The translations under genes were made by a program, and so were the position numbers. Below the pieces are notes generated by a model. The model was given only the letters and a program-made list of their open reading frames with translations. It was not told the origin of the DNA and did no database searches. DNA of 64,000 nt from the NCBI GenBank assembly GCA_003008705.1, contig PDUO01000002.1, forward strand, positions 1,258,898 to 1,322,897. The letters run 5' to 3'. Below are positions 48,075 to 60,007 of this stretch, in pieces; position 1 is the stretch's first letter, and each line of letters starts with the position of its first letter. Source of the stretch: Pezicula radicicola (Eukaryota; Ascomycota; Leotiomycetes; Helotiales; Dermateaceae).

Positions 48075-50027
48075 TTATCCTGCCATGGCTGCACCGGCTG
48101 CAGCACCGACCGCGCCAGCCAATTCGCCAAACACGACTCCCTTGAAAATGGTTTCTCCCATGTCCTCAGCCCAATGTCCCGCCTCCTTCAACTTCCTCTT
48201 CCAGTCTTCCTTTTGCACACGAGGAAGGTCATCCCATGTCTTGGCGCTTCCAGGTGCATGTGTCTCATCAGCGATCAAATGAGCCCTTATTTTATCTGTG
48301 TGATCTTGTAGATAGATAACACCACTGTCGCTGCCTTCCTTCACCTTATTGAACCAGTCAGACACGGCCATTGCTTCTGAGCGTGTTTCTGAAGGTGTGC
48401 TTAATGGACGGCGCTTTTTGTGACCTGGTAGATGTTTTGGAGGATTTAGCGTGTTAGTATAATCTTCTGGAAACACATAAGGTTTGCCAATGGCTTCTTG
48501 CCAGTGAAGAGGGATGTAATTTGCGACTCCTAAGTGTGGAGCAACGCCACCCCGAATTTCAAGAATACTCTGCGTAAGAACTGCACCGAAGAGTGCAAGG
48601 ATGATAGTCACGATGACACCAAATCCTAAGAGGGCCTTCTCCGAAGGCAGAGCTACGACGTAGCGTGGACTTTTGGATTGTCCCCGGGCGACAGATAGAG
48701 GGACAGGGAAGAGGGGTAGTGTATGAACGACGACTGTGTTGCCCACACTGACGCTTGCAAGCTTGAGATATTGGGGTGGTGTACTTGCAGTGACAGGATG
48801 GGGAGGCGGTGTGAAATTCGAGAAGGCAATGCCAGTTATCTGGAGAGGGTGTGCATTCTTAAAGATGCGGAATGGCTTGACTTTCGTCACCATAGATACC
48901 TCATTTGCAACTTGAAGGTCTACCTTGAAAAGTCGCAAGGAGGTATCATGACCTGCAACAGCGATCACAAATTGAGTGTACTCCTGCTTTGCAGAAGGTG
49001 TTAAAGGTGGTGTGAGATTGCAAACAGAGAGACCTGTCGCTTTGGTGACATCGCTAGATAGCCGATATGATTGTGCAATACGAGATTGGCCCTTTCCGCT
49101 GGGAGGTAACCGGAGAATCTGAAGCACAGCTCCACCTTGACTGTGAATGTTGGTGAGCATCAAGAGGAATTCCGGAGTCAACCATCTCATAGCTCGGAAT
49201 TTAGGAACCGTGGGCTTCTCACGACTCTCTGATGCCGGAGTGATATATACGCAATTAGGTTCCTCCTTGTCCGTTTTTGAGGCTATCTTCTTGGTGTAGA
49301 TTCTGTGCTCGTCGCAGTAAGCAAACAGATACTCGTTGTTTCCGACTTGTATAAAATCCATATCCACAGCCTCCTTTCCCAGCTGGAGAGTCCCCTTTTT
49401 ATTCGGCGGTGCTGATGCAGATTCGGGAATATCAAACAACACAATATGCGAGTCCTTTGCAAATCCAGTAGCGACAGCGCCAGCCTGGGTCTGGCCTGGT
49501 AAAGGTTTAGAGAGTCGCAATATTCTCTGGTATGTATCCTTATCTCCAGAGTTAAATAAAGAGGTCCTTGATAACGCATTTATCTTGCTTGCAGAAGTCT
49601 TCGTTTCGGTCGATTTTCCCTTTCCTTTCGATGCGGCCTCAATTCCAAAGGCTCGGAAATGCTCGTTCTTTCCTTGTTCCACATCCTTGGGGCTTGAATT
49701 TATTCCGGCATATACTAAAGTTGCCTTTCCTTTACGCTGGCCAACAGCGAGACTCGTGACGTTGTCTTCATCTTTGCTGAGGTCTATCTCTCCTGCTTCT
49801 GCAAGCTCATCAGGAACCGACGTGTCTAGGAGGGTCTGAAGAAGTAGTTAGTTATCATTTTCCATATCGCGTAAGATATTGTAGCTCACAATCTTATTTC
49901 CTACTCCGCTTCTCCCCGCACCTCCACCACCTCCCACAAGCAGCTTCGTTGAGTCGACGGGGTCGAAATCGCAAGCGTACAGCGGGTACGAAAGTGTCAC
50001 CTTCGCGGATGGAATTAATGGAGCCAT
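48075..50027 (-). CDS. SEC12: Sec12-like guanine-nucleotide exchange factor for Sar1
   Basis: ER membrane protein that activates Sar1 to start COPII vesicle formation. Exons 50027-49890 and 49835-48075 (54-nt intron, GTGAGC...TCAG) give 632 aa. The N-terminal part is a WD40-type beta-propeller. Its start, with FDPVDSTKLLVGGGGGAGRS then GVGNKI, is the Sec12/PREB opening where the loop binds a potassium ion in yeast Sec12. Further blades include GNNEYLFAYCDEH and FRAMRWLTPEFLLMLTNIH. A single transmembrane helix (LLGFGVIVTIILALFGAVL) follows the propeller and a lumenal tail of about 190 residues comes after it. The topology matches type II Sec12. Member-level identity by pattern only, but no other family has this layout. 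Confidence 0.87.
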
Positions 50028-50664
50028 AGCTACGAGTGTGCTTGCTTTCTTGCGCGCACGAGAACACGCGCAGTCAGACGGCTCGGATAAGTTGGAAGAA
50101 CGAAGGAAGATTCAGTAATATGGTGTGGTGTGCTTGCGACAACGACGTGGGAGGATATACTCATTCGACTCAACTCAACAGGCCAGAGCTCGCAAAGAGC
50201 TACGATGACGTTGAGCCAATGAAAGAACACGCATTGCCTCGGAACGGCCGTCTTGGCACCGAAGCTAGCTCGATAAGGAGATTCGAGAGATTCGAGACTC
50301 AACTTCATTCCCCAATGTACGAAGTACATCCAAATGCGACGGAATTAGAAAATGTGAAAATGCGAAGACATCACACAAAGAATTATTATCTCGATGGCAG
50401 TTCAAACAACTCGATTGTTTCTTTGTTCATAGACAGCGTTGGTCTTTCAACAGCTGCATTTTGAGAGACGCGACAACGAAGCTCATGCAAGAACAGGACG
50501 AGAAAGTATACAGCAAGATTGAATTCATTCCCATACTGACTGAACAGACTGGGCTACATTATGTATCACGTAACCCTGTAACTCCAGCTTCCTGTTCTCC
50601 CAGCTCTCGTTCGTGTCTTTCACCAGAAGATGACCCTCATCTTGTTTCCTAATGTTTCTTTTCC
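50028..50664. other. Promoter region of SEC12 and 3' flank of the sedolisin pseudogene
   Basis: About 640 bp. A frame on the plus strand spans much of it but has no motif, and is taken as a shadow. Confidence 0.4.
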
Positions 50665-53006
50665 CTAAGGCAAGCTCAAGAATAATTCACATAGTTTGGG
50701 GTAATTATGGGTGCCTAGATGAAACATTAGCATCTCTGATACTATCAAGAGCAAAAATGCAAACTCACCAAGACCAGTAACAGGATCCCATCCAGGGACG
50801 GCCGAGAAGCCGTTGTTACCGCAACCCGGGTTCGTACAATTGGTGATGTCGTTTAGAGCCCAAGGATTGGCATACAGCATAGGGTTTACAAAGCCCACAG
50901 ATCTCTTACCAACAGCAAGACGTTCCTCGTTGATACGGTTGATGATCGCTGCAAAGATCGGTGTGCTCGAGCTCGTGCCTCCACTAAGCTTCAAGATCCC
51001 TTCATTATACACAGCAGTATGATCGCCGTTTGCCGCAACGTCAGGATAACCTCTTCCAATACGGTTGTATAGGCCGCCATTAGCTCCGAAACTTTGGTTG
51101 CCTTTGTAGAATGGATATGGCGGGTTGTGATTCTCGAAGAAGGAAGCTACCGCAGCTCGTTGGTACCAAGGCTGTGAGTAGATGTTAGAGAAGCCACCCC
51201 CAGAGGAGTAATTAGAGTTGCGACGTGGGATATAATCAACCGGTGCCGACTCAGGCTCAAACACGGCATGCCCTGGAAGTACTTTTGTTGCGCCAACGTT
51301 GGTGATCTAGGGACAAGAATTGGGGAAGGCGAGGCTGAAAATCGTTGCATCAGGTCCCAAGCAGCCATTAGCGCTATCATCTTCAGACGGTCCAGCTACC
51401 CCGTCATCGCCCGAAGCGTAGAAGATTGAGTGTCCTTGGAGGCCTAGCTTAAGGAATTCATTGCAGTGTCTTTCTTGATAATAAACAGGTAGATCGTATT
51501 CCTGACTTCCATAAGAGACGGAGATAACATTTCTAGGCAACGGTCAGTAAGAAGAGCAGGCGGAATGATGAAATGGCAATATTCACGTTGGTTTATGGAT
51601 ACTGCACTGAAGGTTGCCCTTTTAGCCGTTTGGCCGAGGATCTGGGTATTGTGGATCAAGGTTTGCTATGAAGCGATCGTCAGCCATTGTCTACTTCGGA
51701 GCTCTCTGCAGCCATGTAGTAACTGGACCCGAATATTGGAAGTGAAGCACTTACGGTCACCGCCTTGCTCCCCAAAGGCAGAGTATGTGCAATAGGACTA
51801 AGGTTTTCATTAGCAGAAGATGAAAGTAAAAGTGATTTTTTTCGAGATGGATTGTAGAATGGAGTTATTAAGAAATAAGGGGAATAAACTCACACCATCA
51901 ATAGCATCCAGGAATGTATTAAATATGCCACCATCAGTTTCGTTTGCGTAGTACAAGTCGTCGGTCTGATATAGCGTAATTGTTTGGGGCCATATAAGTG
52001 GATACGCGAGTTGAAAGTCCAGGTCAGACTCGATTCCAGCGTCTTCAAGTGGTACGGGAGCCTGAGCACCGCCAATGAAAGTCGGTATTGGATGAATTCC
52101 TAGTGGAATCCGAGGAGTGAAATTAGCAAAGAACAAATCCAGATCCTTCTGAGCGTAATAGTCAACTTCCTCGTATATACCGAGACTGTTTTTTGGGTTC
52201 ACGTACGGTCCCACTTCTGGAACTTGGTAGAGAGCACTGATACACGCAGGTGTTATTGCTATACCGCAGGCTGAAACATTGTTCTTGTTTACAGGGAGGC
52301 TTGTTGGGCGTGTCAAGCCGTAGCCACGCTTTTTGATGCGTTTTCGAGGCGGTGCCAGGAGCTTGATTCCAGGTGTAATGTAATCAATGTGTTCTTGAAT
52401 ATGCTTAGGGACGTGGTAGCCGCCAATTGTAGTCAACAAAAAGAAAGCGGTCAACAGTGGAGGTAACAGGATACCTATCACAAGCAGGACTGACAACACC
52501 CGTAGTGGAGTGTTCATAGCCATGATATTCGGTATGAAGGAGACTTTCGGCTTCTTGAGTGGTGGCATCAAAAGCCAACCAACCTTTATTGTCAGAATGG
52601 GTAATACGCTCATGGGCAATACCGAAGTTAATCAACCAAGACTTTACGGTGTCGACAGTCTTCTGATCAGGGGCAAAAGTTGCGGTAATCTCCTCTGGCG
52701 TCCAGTACTTGGCATAATTATTTGAGTCTGGGTGCGACCTGTAATCTTTCAACAGGCGTGACTTGGAAAGAGGGGCTGTTGAATCATCACTTACACGTCC
52801 ATCAGGTACTCATGAGCCTTGTCCAGGTTTTGTTGTTTCAAACCAATTCTCATTGGAAGAATTGCAGCTGGAAAAAGCTTGGCTCTCTTGACCTATTTGG
52901 AGGGTGCTGCATCGCGCTTCTCATGGATAACATGAGTAGCAGGAACTGCAATGCTTTGAATCCTGGCAACGAGTCCTAGGACTAAGACAAGAAATACGAT
53001 GCGCAT
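50665..53006 (-). pseudogene. Tripeptidyl-peptidase (sedolisin, S53), inactivated
   Basis: A signal-peptide start (MRIVFLVLVLGLVARI) at 53006 leads into a pro-kumamolisin prodomain (KYWTPEEITATFAPDQKTVD) and an S53 catalytic domain interrupted by several introns. Catalytic landmarks remain: Glu and Asp in GIESDLDFQ, Asp in YASGDDGVAG and Ser in GGTSSSTPIF. The ending TGLGTHNYPKLCELFLSLP is normal for the family. The gene is broken at several points: TAG at 52895-52893 (codon 38), TAA at 51625-51623 and TAG at 51309-51307, the last exactly where family members read CPWITNVGAT. A frameshift or lost intron border lies near 52440. Two of the three stops are explained by TGG-to-TAG. Introns otherwise look usable, so the decay is recent. 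Confidence 0.88.
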
Positions 53007-55092
53007 TTTGTCTTGCTTGGGCGGCGTAGGTTTCGATCTCTTGGTTATGTTCAGTCACTGGATGGACAACCTGTGTGTAGTATACCGTCTGTATACTAGA
53101 GCTAAAAGTTAATGAAGGCCAAGAGAAAAGACCAAGGGGATATGTCGAGGTGGGAACAGTTCACGGTTTACTCGTGTTTAGTTACAATCCACCACCAAAG
53201 ATGAGATTCATACTTCAGTAAATGACACTCTAACAGATAAAGTAGCGTTAGTGATTGGTTTTCAACCAGCTGAGGCAAAATTAAGGGGTAGTGAAATTCC
53301 AGGTCACACAAGACCAACGCAAAACACAAGATGTGCAACTTTGTTGGGTCAATCACGATAATACTTGCAGGTAACACTGTCAAGTCAGACAAAGCTGTTA
53401 GGAGTTGATCACGTTGTTGCACTAGATTTCGGATATGCTGGTGTGTTTGGGAGAAGATGGGAAATCATGACTGCTTGAAGTTAACAGGTGCTAGTCTCAT
53501 AGACAAATGCGGTATGCGCAGTATAGTAAGCCGCTTTAGGGATGAATTTATATCCTACGCTAACAACACTAAAGGTCTCTGCGAGAACACAGGAGAAATG
53601 GCTTAGATGAATGATTTGGGAGTATCTTGCAAAGTTTGCTGATGGCTGTTTAAGATCTTTAAAATGGAGCTCACCGTACAATTTGTGTTGTATGTACACG
53701 TACTATAGAACTCTACATTAGTTTGCAGACACGGGCATAAGCGAGCACTAGGATCCCGAGAAGGCGAGGACTTATGTTGACGGCTTACTTGTGAGAATAA
53801 GCGGCCAGCTTGCATAACTAAGTCGCTCTAATTTCCTAGAAGCAAATTGTCAGTCACAATGTACTTCGTGGGGGTAGCTAAATAGAGACTCCAACCCGGG
53901 AGTCACAATCCGTGGACGGTATTTGAAAACAGTTTCACAAAATTGGCTCTGGAGAAGCCTCTTCTATAGGATACATCAAATGGTGGCAGCTTAATCACAT
54001 CCGTACAGTCCCTTCTTATCTTTTATATGTCTTGGCTGGGATATTGTTGTCTGCTTTTGGAGACTGTAACTCGCCTAGAATGTTCTGTTTAATACAATAT
54101 GCGGTTGATACCCTGCTAGATCCCGGATACTATTGGACATGAAAAAATTCAATTCGATTTCTGAACTTATTGCCCTCTCATATTTTGAATCCTTCGTGGC
54201 TGGGTGAGGACGCGTAGCTCAATTTTGCGGAAGGAGCATCGCTTACAACCGAGCGACAACTTCGATCTCGCAAAGGAGAAATTTACAGAAAATAGAACAG
54301 GTTGTTCAACCGCGATTTTTTTTTGGTGAGGAGTTGAGGTACGGTTGTCTCCCATTCTTGATGGTAAAAGTTTAATTGTGTTCAATGCGTACGTACATTG
54401 GTGTCTCTCGGGCACAATTGCCCTTGCTGGGGACTGTGATCCGTATCTGCATTCGCTTTTGTCTTGGCATTCTTCCCACCTCCAGTTCCTGAATCTCAAA
54501 AACGAGAAGACATGTCAAGCAGAAAGATTCGCGCACGTGCAAGACTTGTGTCTTGGAATTCCTGCAGGTAATCTAATCTACTTTGCCAGGCACACACATG
54601 ATCACGATGAATGATGCTTAAACCTCCACATTATCAGGCACGTTCTCGGGAGAATGTCGAGAACATCCACATTCGCCGTCTTGGCTTGCTTGGCGAGCGG
54701 CTTCACATCGCTTAATTGAGGATCATTGACCCCAAAGTATGCTAGTGCTCTCTTGTTCTTTATGATTTTTGTGCTTGAACATGCGATACCGACGCGGCAG
54801 GCTAAGCGTGATAGAGAAGCACGTTCCCATTGGAATCGGCTTTAGGAGCTTGATGTTTCTTCCAACCATCATCGTCAACCCCTCGTCGAACTGAGGGGCC
54901 ATTGAACGCATATAATCAATTGTTTTAAGTACGTGCGGGATCACGTTCGGCAGCAGACGGCGGGGCTTTTTCTGTCTCTGGAATATTGACAAGTCGAACT
55001 TCAAAACTGGTAGTCAGAACGAAGTATTAAAGGGGCCGTGTTCCCATGCACCCGAGGTGTTCTCACAACGCTCATCATCGACCTTGGCAACC
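53007..55092. other. Intergenic between the dead sedolisin and the NPP1-like gene
   Basis: About 2.1 kb. Open frames at 53.2-53.8 kb and 54.2-55.0 kb are short, lack motifs and overlap. The right end is the promoter of the NPP1-like gene. Confidence 0.4.
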
Positions 55093-56097
55093 ATGGCTGT
55101 CCTTTCAAGATTTGTTCAGCTTTCCCTTGGGCTCCTGGCTACAGTTGGCGTCAATGCAAACCCAATTGAACGCCGCTCAGTCATATCTCACGATGCGGTT
55201 GTAGGGTTTACTGAGACGGTTCCCAGCGGTACTGTTGGTGACGTCTATGAGGTAAATGTTTTCCAATAAGTGAGAGAATCAAGGACTAATCATTAATACT
55301 AGGCTTATCAACCATTCCTCAAGGTTGTTAATGGATGTGTTCCTTTCCCCGCTGTCGACGCCTCTGGAAACACTGGGTATGCTATTCTATGCTCAAAATA
55401 ACAATATCCTCTAACTTTAAGCCAGTGGTGGTTTGTCGCCGACGGGCGCTAGCGATGGCGATTGTAGCTCATCAACTGGACAAATATATGTCCGCGGTGC
55501 TACTTATGGTGACTACTACGGCGTAATGTACTCTTGGTATGTATAGTTTCCATTCCACTAATGCCTGATTCAACTAACCTCTCCATAGGTACTTCCCCAA
55601 GGACGAGCCATCTGATGGACTCGGACATCGACATGACTGGGAAGGTGTGATTGTGTGGCTCTCAAGCTCCTCCGCCACAACATCATCAAACATCGTGGCT
55701 GTTTGCCCATCAGCTCACGGCGGCTGGGACTGCACCACCTCCTACAGCCTTTCTGGAACTGGACCTCTCATCAAGTACGAGAGCGTTTGGTACGTACCCT
55801 CATTTCTAGGAGCATGATTGTCCCCTTTCGAGTCGATTACTCATTACTCCTGGATCGTGTTTTGAGTTATTCCCGATATATCTAGAATAAGTAAACTAAC
55901 TCCGAGTCTTTGAATGTAGGCCAGTAAATCACGCGTGTGGTACGACAACCACTGTAGGTGGACAACAACCATTGATCGCTTGGGAGTCACTGCCTACAGT
56001 TGCACAAACGGCACTCGACACAACCGACTTTGGAAGTGCCATTGTTCCATTTATTGATGCTCACTTCACGACCAATCTTGCTGCCGCTACTTTCTAA
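55093..56097 (+). CDS. Secreted necrosis-inducing NPP1-like protein (NLP)
   Basis: Member of the NPP1/NEP1-like family, secreted by plant-associated microbes; many members damage dicot cell membranes and others do not, so activity cannot be read from sequence. Five exons (55093-55251, 55303-55376, 55426-55536, 55589-55789, 55920-56097) give 240 aa, the usual length. A signal peptide covers about the first 20 residues, followed by a short pro-like stretch with an ERR site. The family heptapeptide GHRHDWE is intact at about residues 127-133. Two cysteines lie in the N-terminal half (in VNGCVPFP and SDGDCSS), the type 1 arrangement. The frame has no defects, although a pseudogene lies next to it. 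The third-exon acceptor is CCAG at 55425. Confidence 0.94.
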
Positions 56098-56986
56098 ATC
56101 ATACGGAAACTTTGAGTGGCACATCGTCTCAGGCCGCCTAGGGTAGATGATGCTGTTGGAGCTGAATAGTATAGTTAATTTGATAATGTTTTATAACCAA
56201 GTATGCGCAAAGCTTGTGTGCTTGAGACGTGATCGGTATTAGAACCTATAAGTTAAAGTATTAGGTGATTATGGGATAGAGTTGCATCCGAGGATGCCTA
56301 TTCTAATCTTTTCAGAGTACACGAAGACATGGCTAAAGTTAAATAGGCCCGCTATGCAAGATAGCATGTACGAACACACATGTGAAGTATCTCAAGGCTG
56401 TAAAAAGTTGAGTACGGAGTTACTTTTACTTCAAAATGTAAAGGTTATGTGATTCTGGAAGGACAAAAGACTCTGTTCATATGAAAATGGGGATCATTCG
56501 TACCCTTTCATACGTCCATAATTGGACAGTTGCATGAACAAGCGGTATGTGTTTCGATTCTACTCTGAATGAAGTTAACTTTTCGGGGCGAGCACCTAGA
56601 AAGTAACATGGATTTTTTTAGACTAGAAAGTTGACAACTTTATATTAACTACATAGAAGCGGTAGCCTAAGTTATAATTGGAGTATTAAAGTTTTTAGAG
56701 TACCTACCTACCTACATAAGGTTCCAATATTCACAACGTGCCATTAACACCAATGACGCGTCTTGGTGTATCAACAGATCCTTCCTCACGTAAAATGGAC
56801 AAATACTTTACAACGATCACTAAGATCTCACATTATCGTGGGGTAAGAAAATCGGGAGCGTCGCTAAAGTTGTTCTATTCGCCCGGCTCGCGCAGTTTTC
56901 GGTCGGGCAGTTTTTCAACCGAGTGGCTTGGTGGCTGCCCTCGCTAAGCCACCGGCCGACATTATTGCAACGACAAGACAGATACA
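56098..56986. other. Intergenic between the NPP1-like gene and the NAD(P)-binding gene
   Basis: About 890 bp of mostly AT-rich DNA. No feature recognised except the duplicated promoter that follows. Confidence 0.4.
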
Positions 56987-57189
56987 CTTCCTCTCTTCAA
57001 GCCAGTATAAAAGCACACATTATCCCCCAAAATTGAAAGCTCAGCATCATCAGCTATCTTCAAAACCCAAGGCAATCAATACCACGGAGCGACACCTTCC
57101 TCTCTTCAAGCTAGTATAAAAGCACACCTTATCCCTCGGAATTGAAAGCTCAGCATCAGTTATCTTTAAAACTTAAGGCAATCAATACC
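56987..57189 (+). promoter_or_regulatory. Tandemly duplicated core promoter with two TATA boxes
   Basis: Two direct copies of about 95 bp (56987-57083 and 57096-57189), offset by 106-109 bp, differ at a few bases and by a 3-nt gap. Each contains AGTATAAAAGCACAC, a good TATA box (57006-57013 and 57115-57122), and the following GAAAGCTCAGCATCA. They end 20 bp before the start codon of the NAD(P)-binding gene. The downstream copy would place transcription starts very near the ATG, so the upstream copy is more likely to give a normal leader. Confidence 0.8.
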
Positions 57190-57209
57190 GCTAAGAAAAA
57201 CCAACGAAA

Positions 57210-58125
57210 ATGTCAACCAGAAACAATAACCGCAAGTCCATCGCAGTATTTGGTGCGACTGGTGGATGTGTTCTGGCTTTTCTCATTAAAGCACTTGAGG
57301 GAGAACATGACTGCATTGCCCGTAAGTTTGGCATTTACTCTCAAATTTAGAGGTTGATTTACCTCAACTATTGATCTATCTACTTCGAGACCTTTATATA
57401 GGTAGCTTACTGATATAAATTTACTAGTCGCTCGCACCCCATCCAAATTAACGGATCTTCTGGCATCAAATAAAGTCTCATCGGACCTCATCCAAAGACA
57501 TCTCACGATAATAACTGGCAATGTCAAGGATCCCGAAAGTGTGACCAAAACTCTCTTTCACAGTTCCCTTAAATCTGGCGTCGTCGACATTATCGTTAGC
57601 GGTGTAGGAGGAGCTCCAGTCTTCAAGGCATCGAATCTATTCTTCCCAACTCTTGATGATCCAACTATCTGCCAAGACGCAACAACTACAGTGCTTAATT
57701 CTCTTGAGGCCAACCTCAAGGATGACATGAAGAAGCCTCTGGTCGTCGTTATATCGTCGACTGGTATCTCTGACCATGGACGCGATATTCCAATTGCTAT
57801 GGTTCCTCTTTATCACTGGATGCTACCGGTTCCTCATGCCGACAAGAAGAAGATGGAGACCCTTCTCGCAAGTGAGGTAAAGAAACCTAGCCCGGCGATT
57901 TCAGGATTTGTGGCAGTGAGACCGAGCTTCTTGAGTGATGGGAAGTTGCGTGGTGTGGAGAAAATCAGGGCTGATGTCGAACGCGAAGGAAAGGTGGCGA
58001 AGAGTGCCATCGGCTATACGATTTCGAGAAAAGATGTTGGAAATTGGATCTACGAGACATTGGTCAAGGGCCATAACGAAAACGAGAGTGCGTATCTTAA
58101 CAAGTTTGTCGGGATTACCAACTAA
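57210..58125 (+). CDS. NAD(P)-binding Rossmann-fold protein (atypical SDR)
   Basis: Exons 57210-57321 and 57428-58125 (106-nt intron) give 269 aa. The N-terminus has a dinucleotide-binding motif, FGATGGCVLAF, followed after the junction by LARTPSKLTDLLA, where an Arg fits NADPH preference. The segment IIVSGVGGAPVF and the VVVISSTGISDHGRDIP strand match NmrA-like or extended SDR folds. No classical Tyr-x3-Lys active site is obvious, which is common in atypical SDRs. No signal peptide. Similar proteins are often found in fungal secondary-metabolite or stress loci, but none of the neighbours suggests a pathway. Confidence 0.83.
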
Positions 58126-58821
58126 TTTAGGGGCATGATTGGAATTATCCTATTAGCGGCGGGGAGGAGGGTCGGGGGCCGTTCTTGTAATTTTGTCTAG
58201 CTGTCTCCCATTAGAATTTCCTCTGATATCAGTCACCAGGAAGGATGTAACTTATATTTTTTTTTAAACTGTATTAATCAATGAACCGGGTAAATGATAT
58301 AGAAACGATCTTTTTATTCTCCATTTCAATCAGCTTCATGGCTAGGTGGTCACATTAATATTTCTCAATACTATGCAATTGAGATTTTTATAGTGAAAAA
58401 CAGAAGGAGCATTTTATTTTGACGTGAAGGTGTTGGGTGTTGAGAAAAGGGGAAAATTAAAGGGGCTCGTTTATTCTCGGCAGGCACGGATCAACTTTCA
58501 TGCAAGTGAGTGTATTCAGGGGTCTCATCATCTCTCGGTATGAGTCACGGGTTCTATCGAGCTTTGCAATACTGACTCCCATTGACATATTGTAATGCCT
58601 CTGGCCGGTCATGATGTTTGGAACCTGGCTTTGATACAGAAAATCCCATTTATGGTCATACCGACTACCGCCGAAGTCGGACGGACATTCTGATTTCTGA
58701 AAGCAGTAGGTATCTGGGATATATATCTCCATACTAATTAGCATTGGTTAACGAATAGACACAACTAACTTTCATAGGTAATTGGCCTTAAGAAAGTTAA
58801 GTGATATATCTACTTGCCTAT
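58126..58821. other. Intergenic between the SDR and GNAT genes
   Basis: About 700 bp. A 95-codon frame on the minus strand (58457-58744) has no known motif and lacks context, so it is not called. Confidence 0.4.
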
Positions 58822-59760
58822 ATGACAATGATTCAATTTTATACATACCCTCAACCCACAGCTCTCGCAACATTCCTCCCACTCCTCCAACCTCATTTAC
58901 CCGACAGCAATCCCCTATACAACCGACTCAAAGCACCACACAACATTCCCGCCCGACACTGTCTCTTCGCCGCCACATTCCCACCACCATCATCCCCTCC
59001 ACCAGAAACATACACCATCCTTTTCGCCGACCGTTCCCGACATTCAGAATCCCAAATATGGCTTTTCAACCCACTGGTTGCTCCATCATCACCCCTTTCT
59101 GCCTCTCAATCAGAACTCCTTGACGAGCACACACTAGCCACTGTTTTATTTCTTAAAACCATCCAAATCCCCGAGGCACCAGGTTGGCCATTCAGTCCCA
59201 TTCTCCGCTTCGGCTGTGTCCACGAACGTCAAGCCGACTCCCTTATGTCTCTCGCCTCACAAAGAGAAGCACTTACTCGCGTAACAAGATGGAAGCACTG
59301 GATAACACCAACCCAAAACTCAGCAACACTTCAACACACAAAGTCTCTTCCATCAGGTTTCAGTATAGCGCGAGTCCCAGAAGACCAACTAGAGATAGTT
59401 CTCTCTACTTCGACAATCGTGCGTCAACCATCTACCATGCTGGCATTGCCCAACATTGCAATCCTGGATTCGGATGGGAAGATAGTTGCGTGGGGTTATG
59501 TGGGTATTGATGGGAGTCTTGCAACGTTGTATGCGTTGGCTGAGTATCGTGGGAGAGGCTTTGCGACTTATGTGGCTAGGGAGTTATTGGGGAGGTATGG
59601 CAGGGGTGAGTTTGCGGATTTGGGCTTTGATGGTTTGAGTGGATGGGTGCATGCTGATGTTAAGGAGGGAAATGAGGGGAGTGAAGGCGTTATGAGGGCT
59701 ATTGGTGGGAAGGTTCTTTGTGAAAGTCAGTATGTGTTGGTGGACAGTGAGAAGTTTTGA
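58822..59760 (+). CDS. GNAT-family N-acetyltransferase (FR47-like domain)
   Basis: Single-exon gene; 312 aa from the ATG at 58822, or 310 from the one at 58828 (MIQFYTYPQP), which may be used instead. The C-terminal third has the GNAT core: VAWGYVGIDGSLATLYAL as the strand before the acetyl-CoA site, then YRGRGFATYVARELLGRYG as the pyrophosphate-binding loop (R/Q-x-x-G-x-G/A) and helix, then GWVHADVKEGN and the closing LCESQYVLV. The N-terminal half is Pro- and Ser-rich and has little similarity I can name. The arrangement fits glycine N-acyltransferase-like or FR47 proteins. Substrate unknown. Convergent with TOF1, 247 bp apart. Confidence 0.83.
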   Translation: MTMIQFYTYPQPTALATFLPLLQPHLPDSNPLYNRLKAPHNIPARHCLFAATFPPPSSPPPETYTILFADRSRHSESQIWLFNPLVAPSSPLSASQSELLDEHTLATVLFLKTIQIPEAPGWPFSPILRFGCVHERQADSLMSLASQREALTRVTRWKHWITPTQNSATLQHTKSLPSGFSIARVPEDQLEIVLSTSTIVRQPSTMLALPNIAILDSDGKIVAWGYVGIDGSLATLYALAEYRGRGFATYVARELLGRYGRGEFADLGFDGLSGWVHADVKEGNEGSEGVMRAIGGKVLCESQYVLVDSEKF

Positions 59761-60007
59761 AAAGATACCATCAACCTACCTAGCAGATACTAGCAAAATC
59801 ATAGTATTTCCTTTTTATCAGCGAGAAAGACAAGCCTTAAGTAAGCCAAGGAAAACAGTTCACAAGAATAAAAGACTTTTACCGGAAATTATGTATCAAG
59901 AAGGAATGCAAGACAAATATACACGTGCAAATCATTATCCTAATAGTCATGCCATCCAAACCCTTGGTATTCATACTCCAATTCCCTCATAATCAACCAC
60001 GCCTTCA

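Noticed and set aside
50036..50464. 142-codon plus-strand frame in the SEC12 promoter
   Set aside because: Antisense to the SEC12 leader, no motif, no signal peptide.
54723..55004. 93-codon minus-strand frame upstream of the NPP1-like gene
   Set aside because: Lies in the promoter of that gene and matches no family that I know.
58457..58744. 95-codon minus-strand frame between the SDR and GNAT genes
   Set aside because: No motif and no splice partners; left uncalled although a short unknown gene cannot be excluded.
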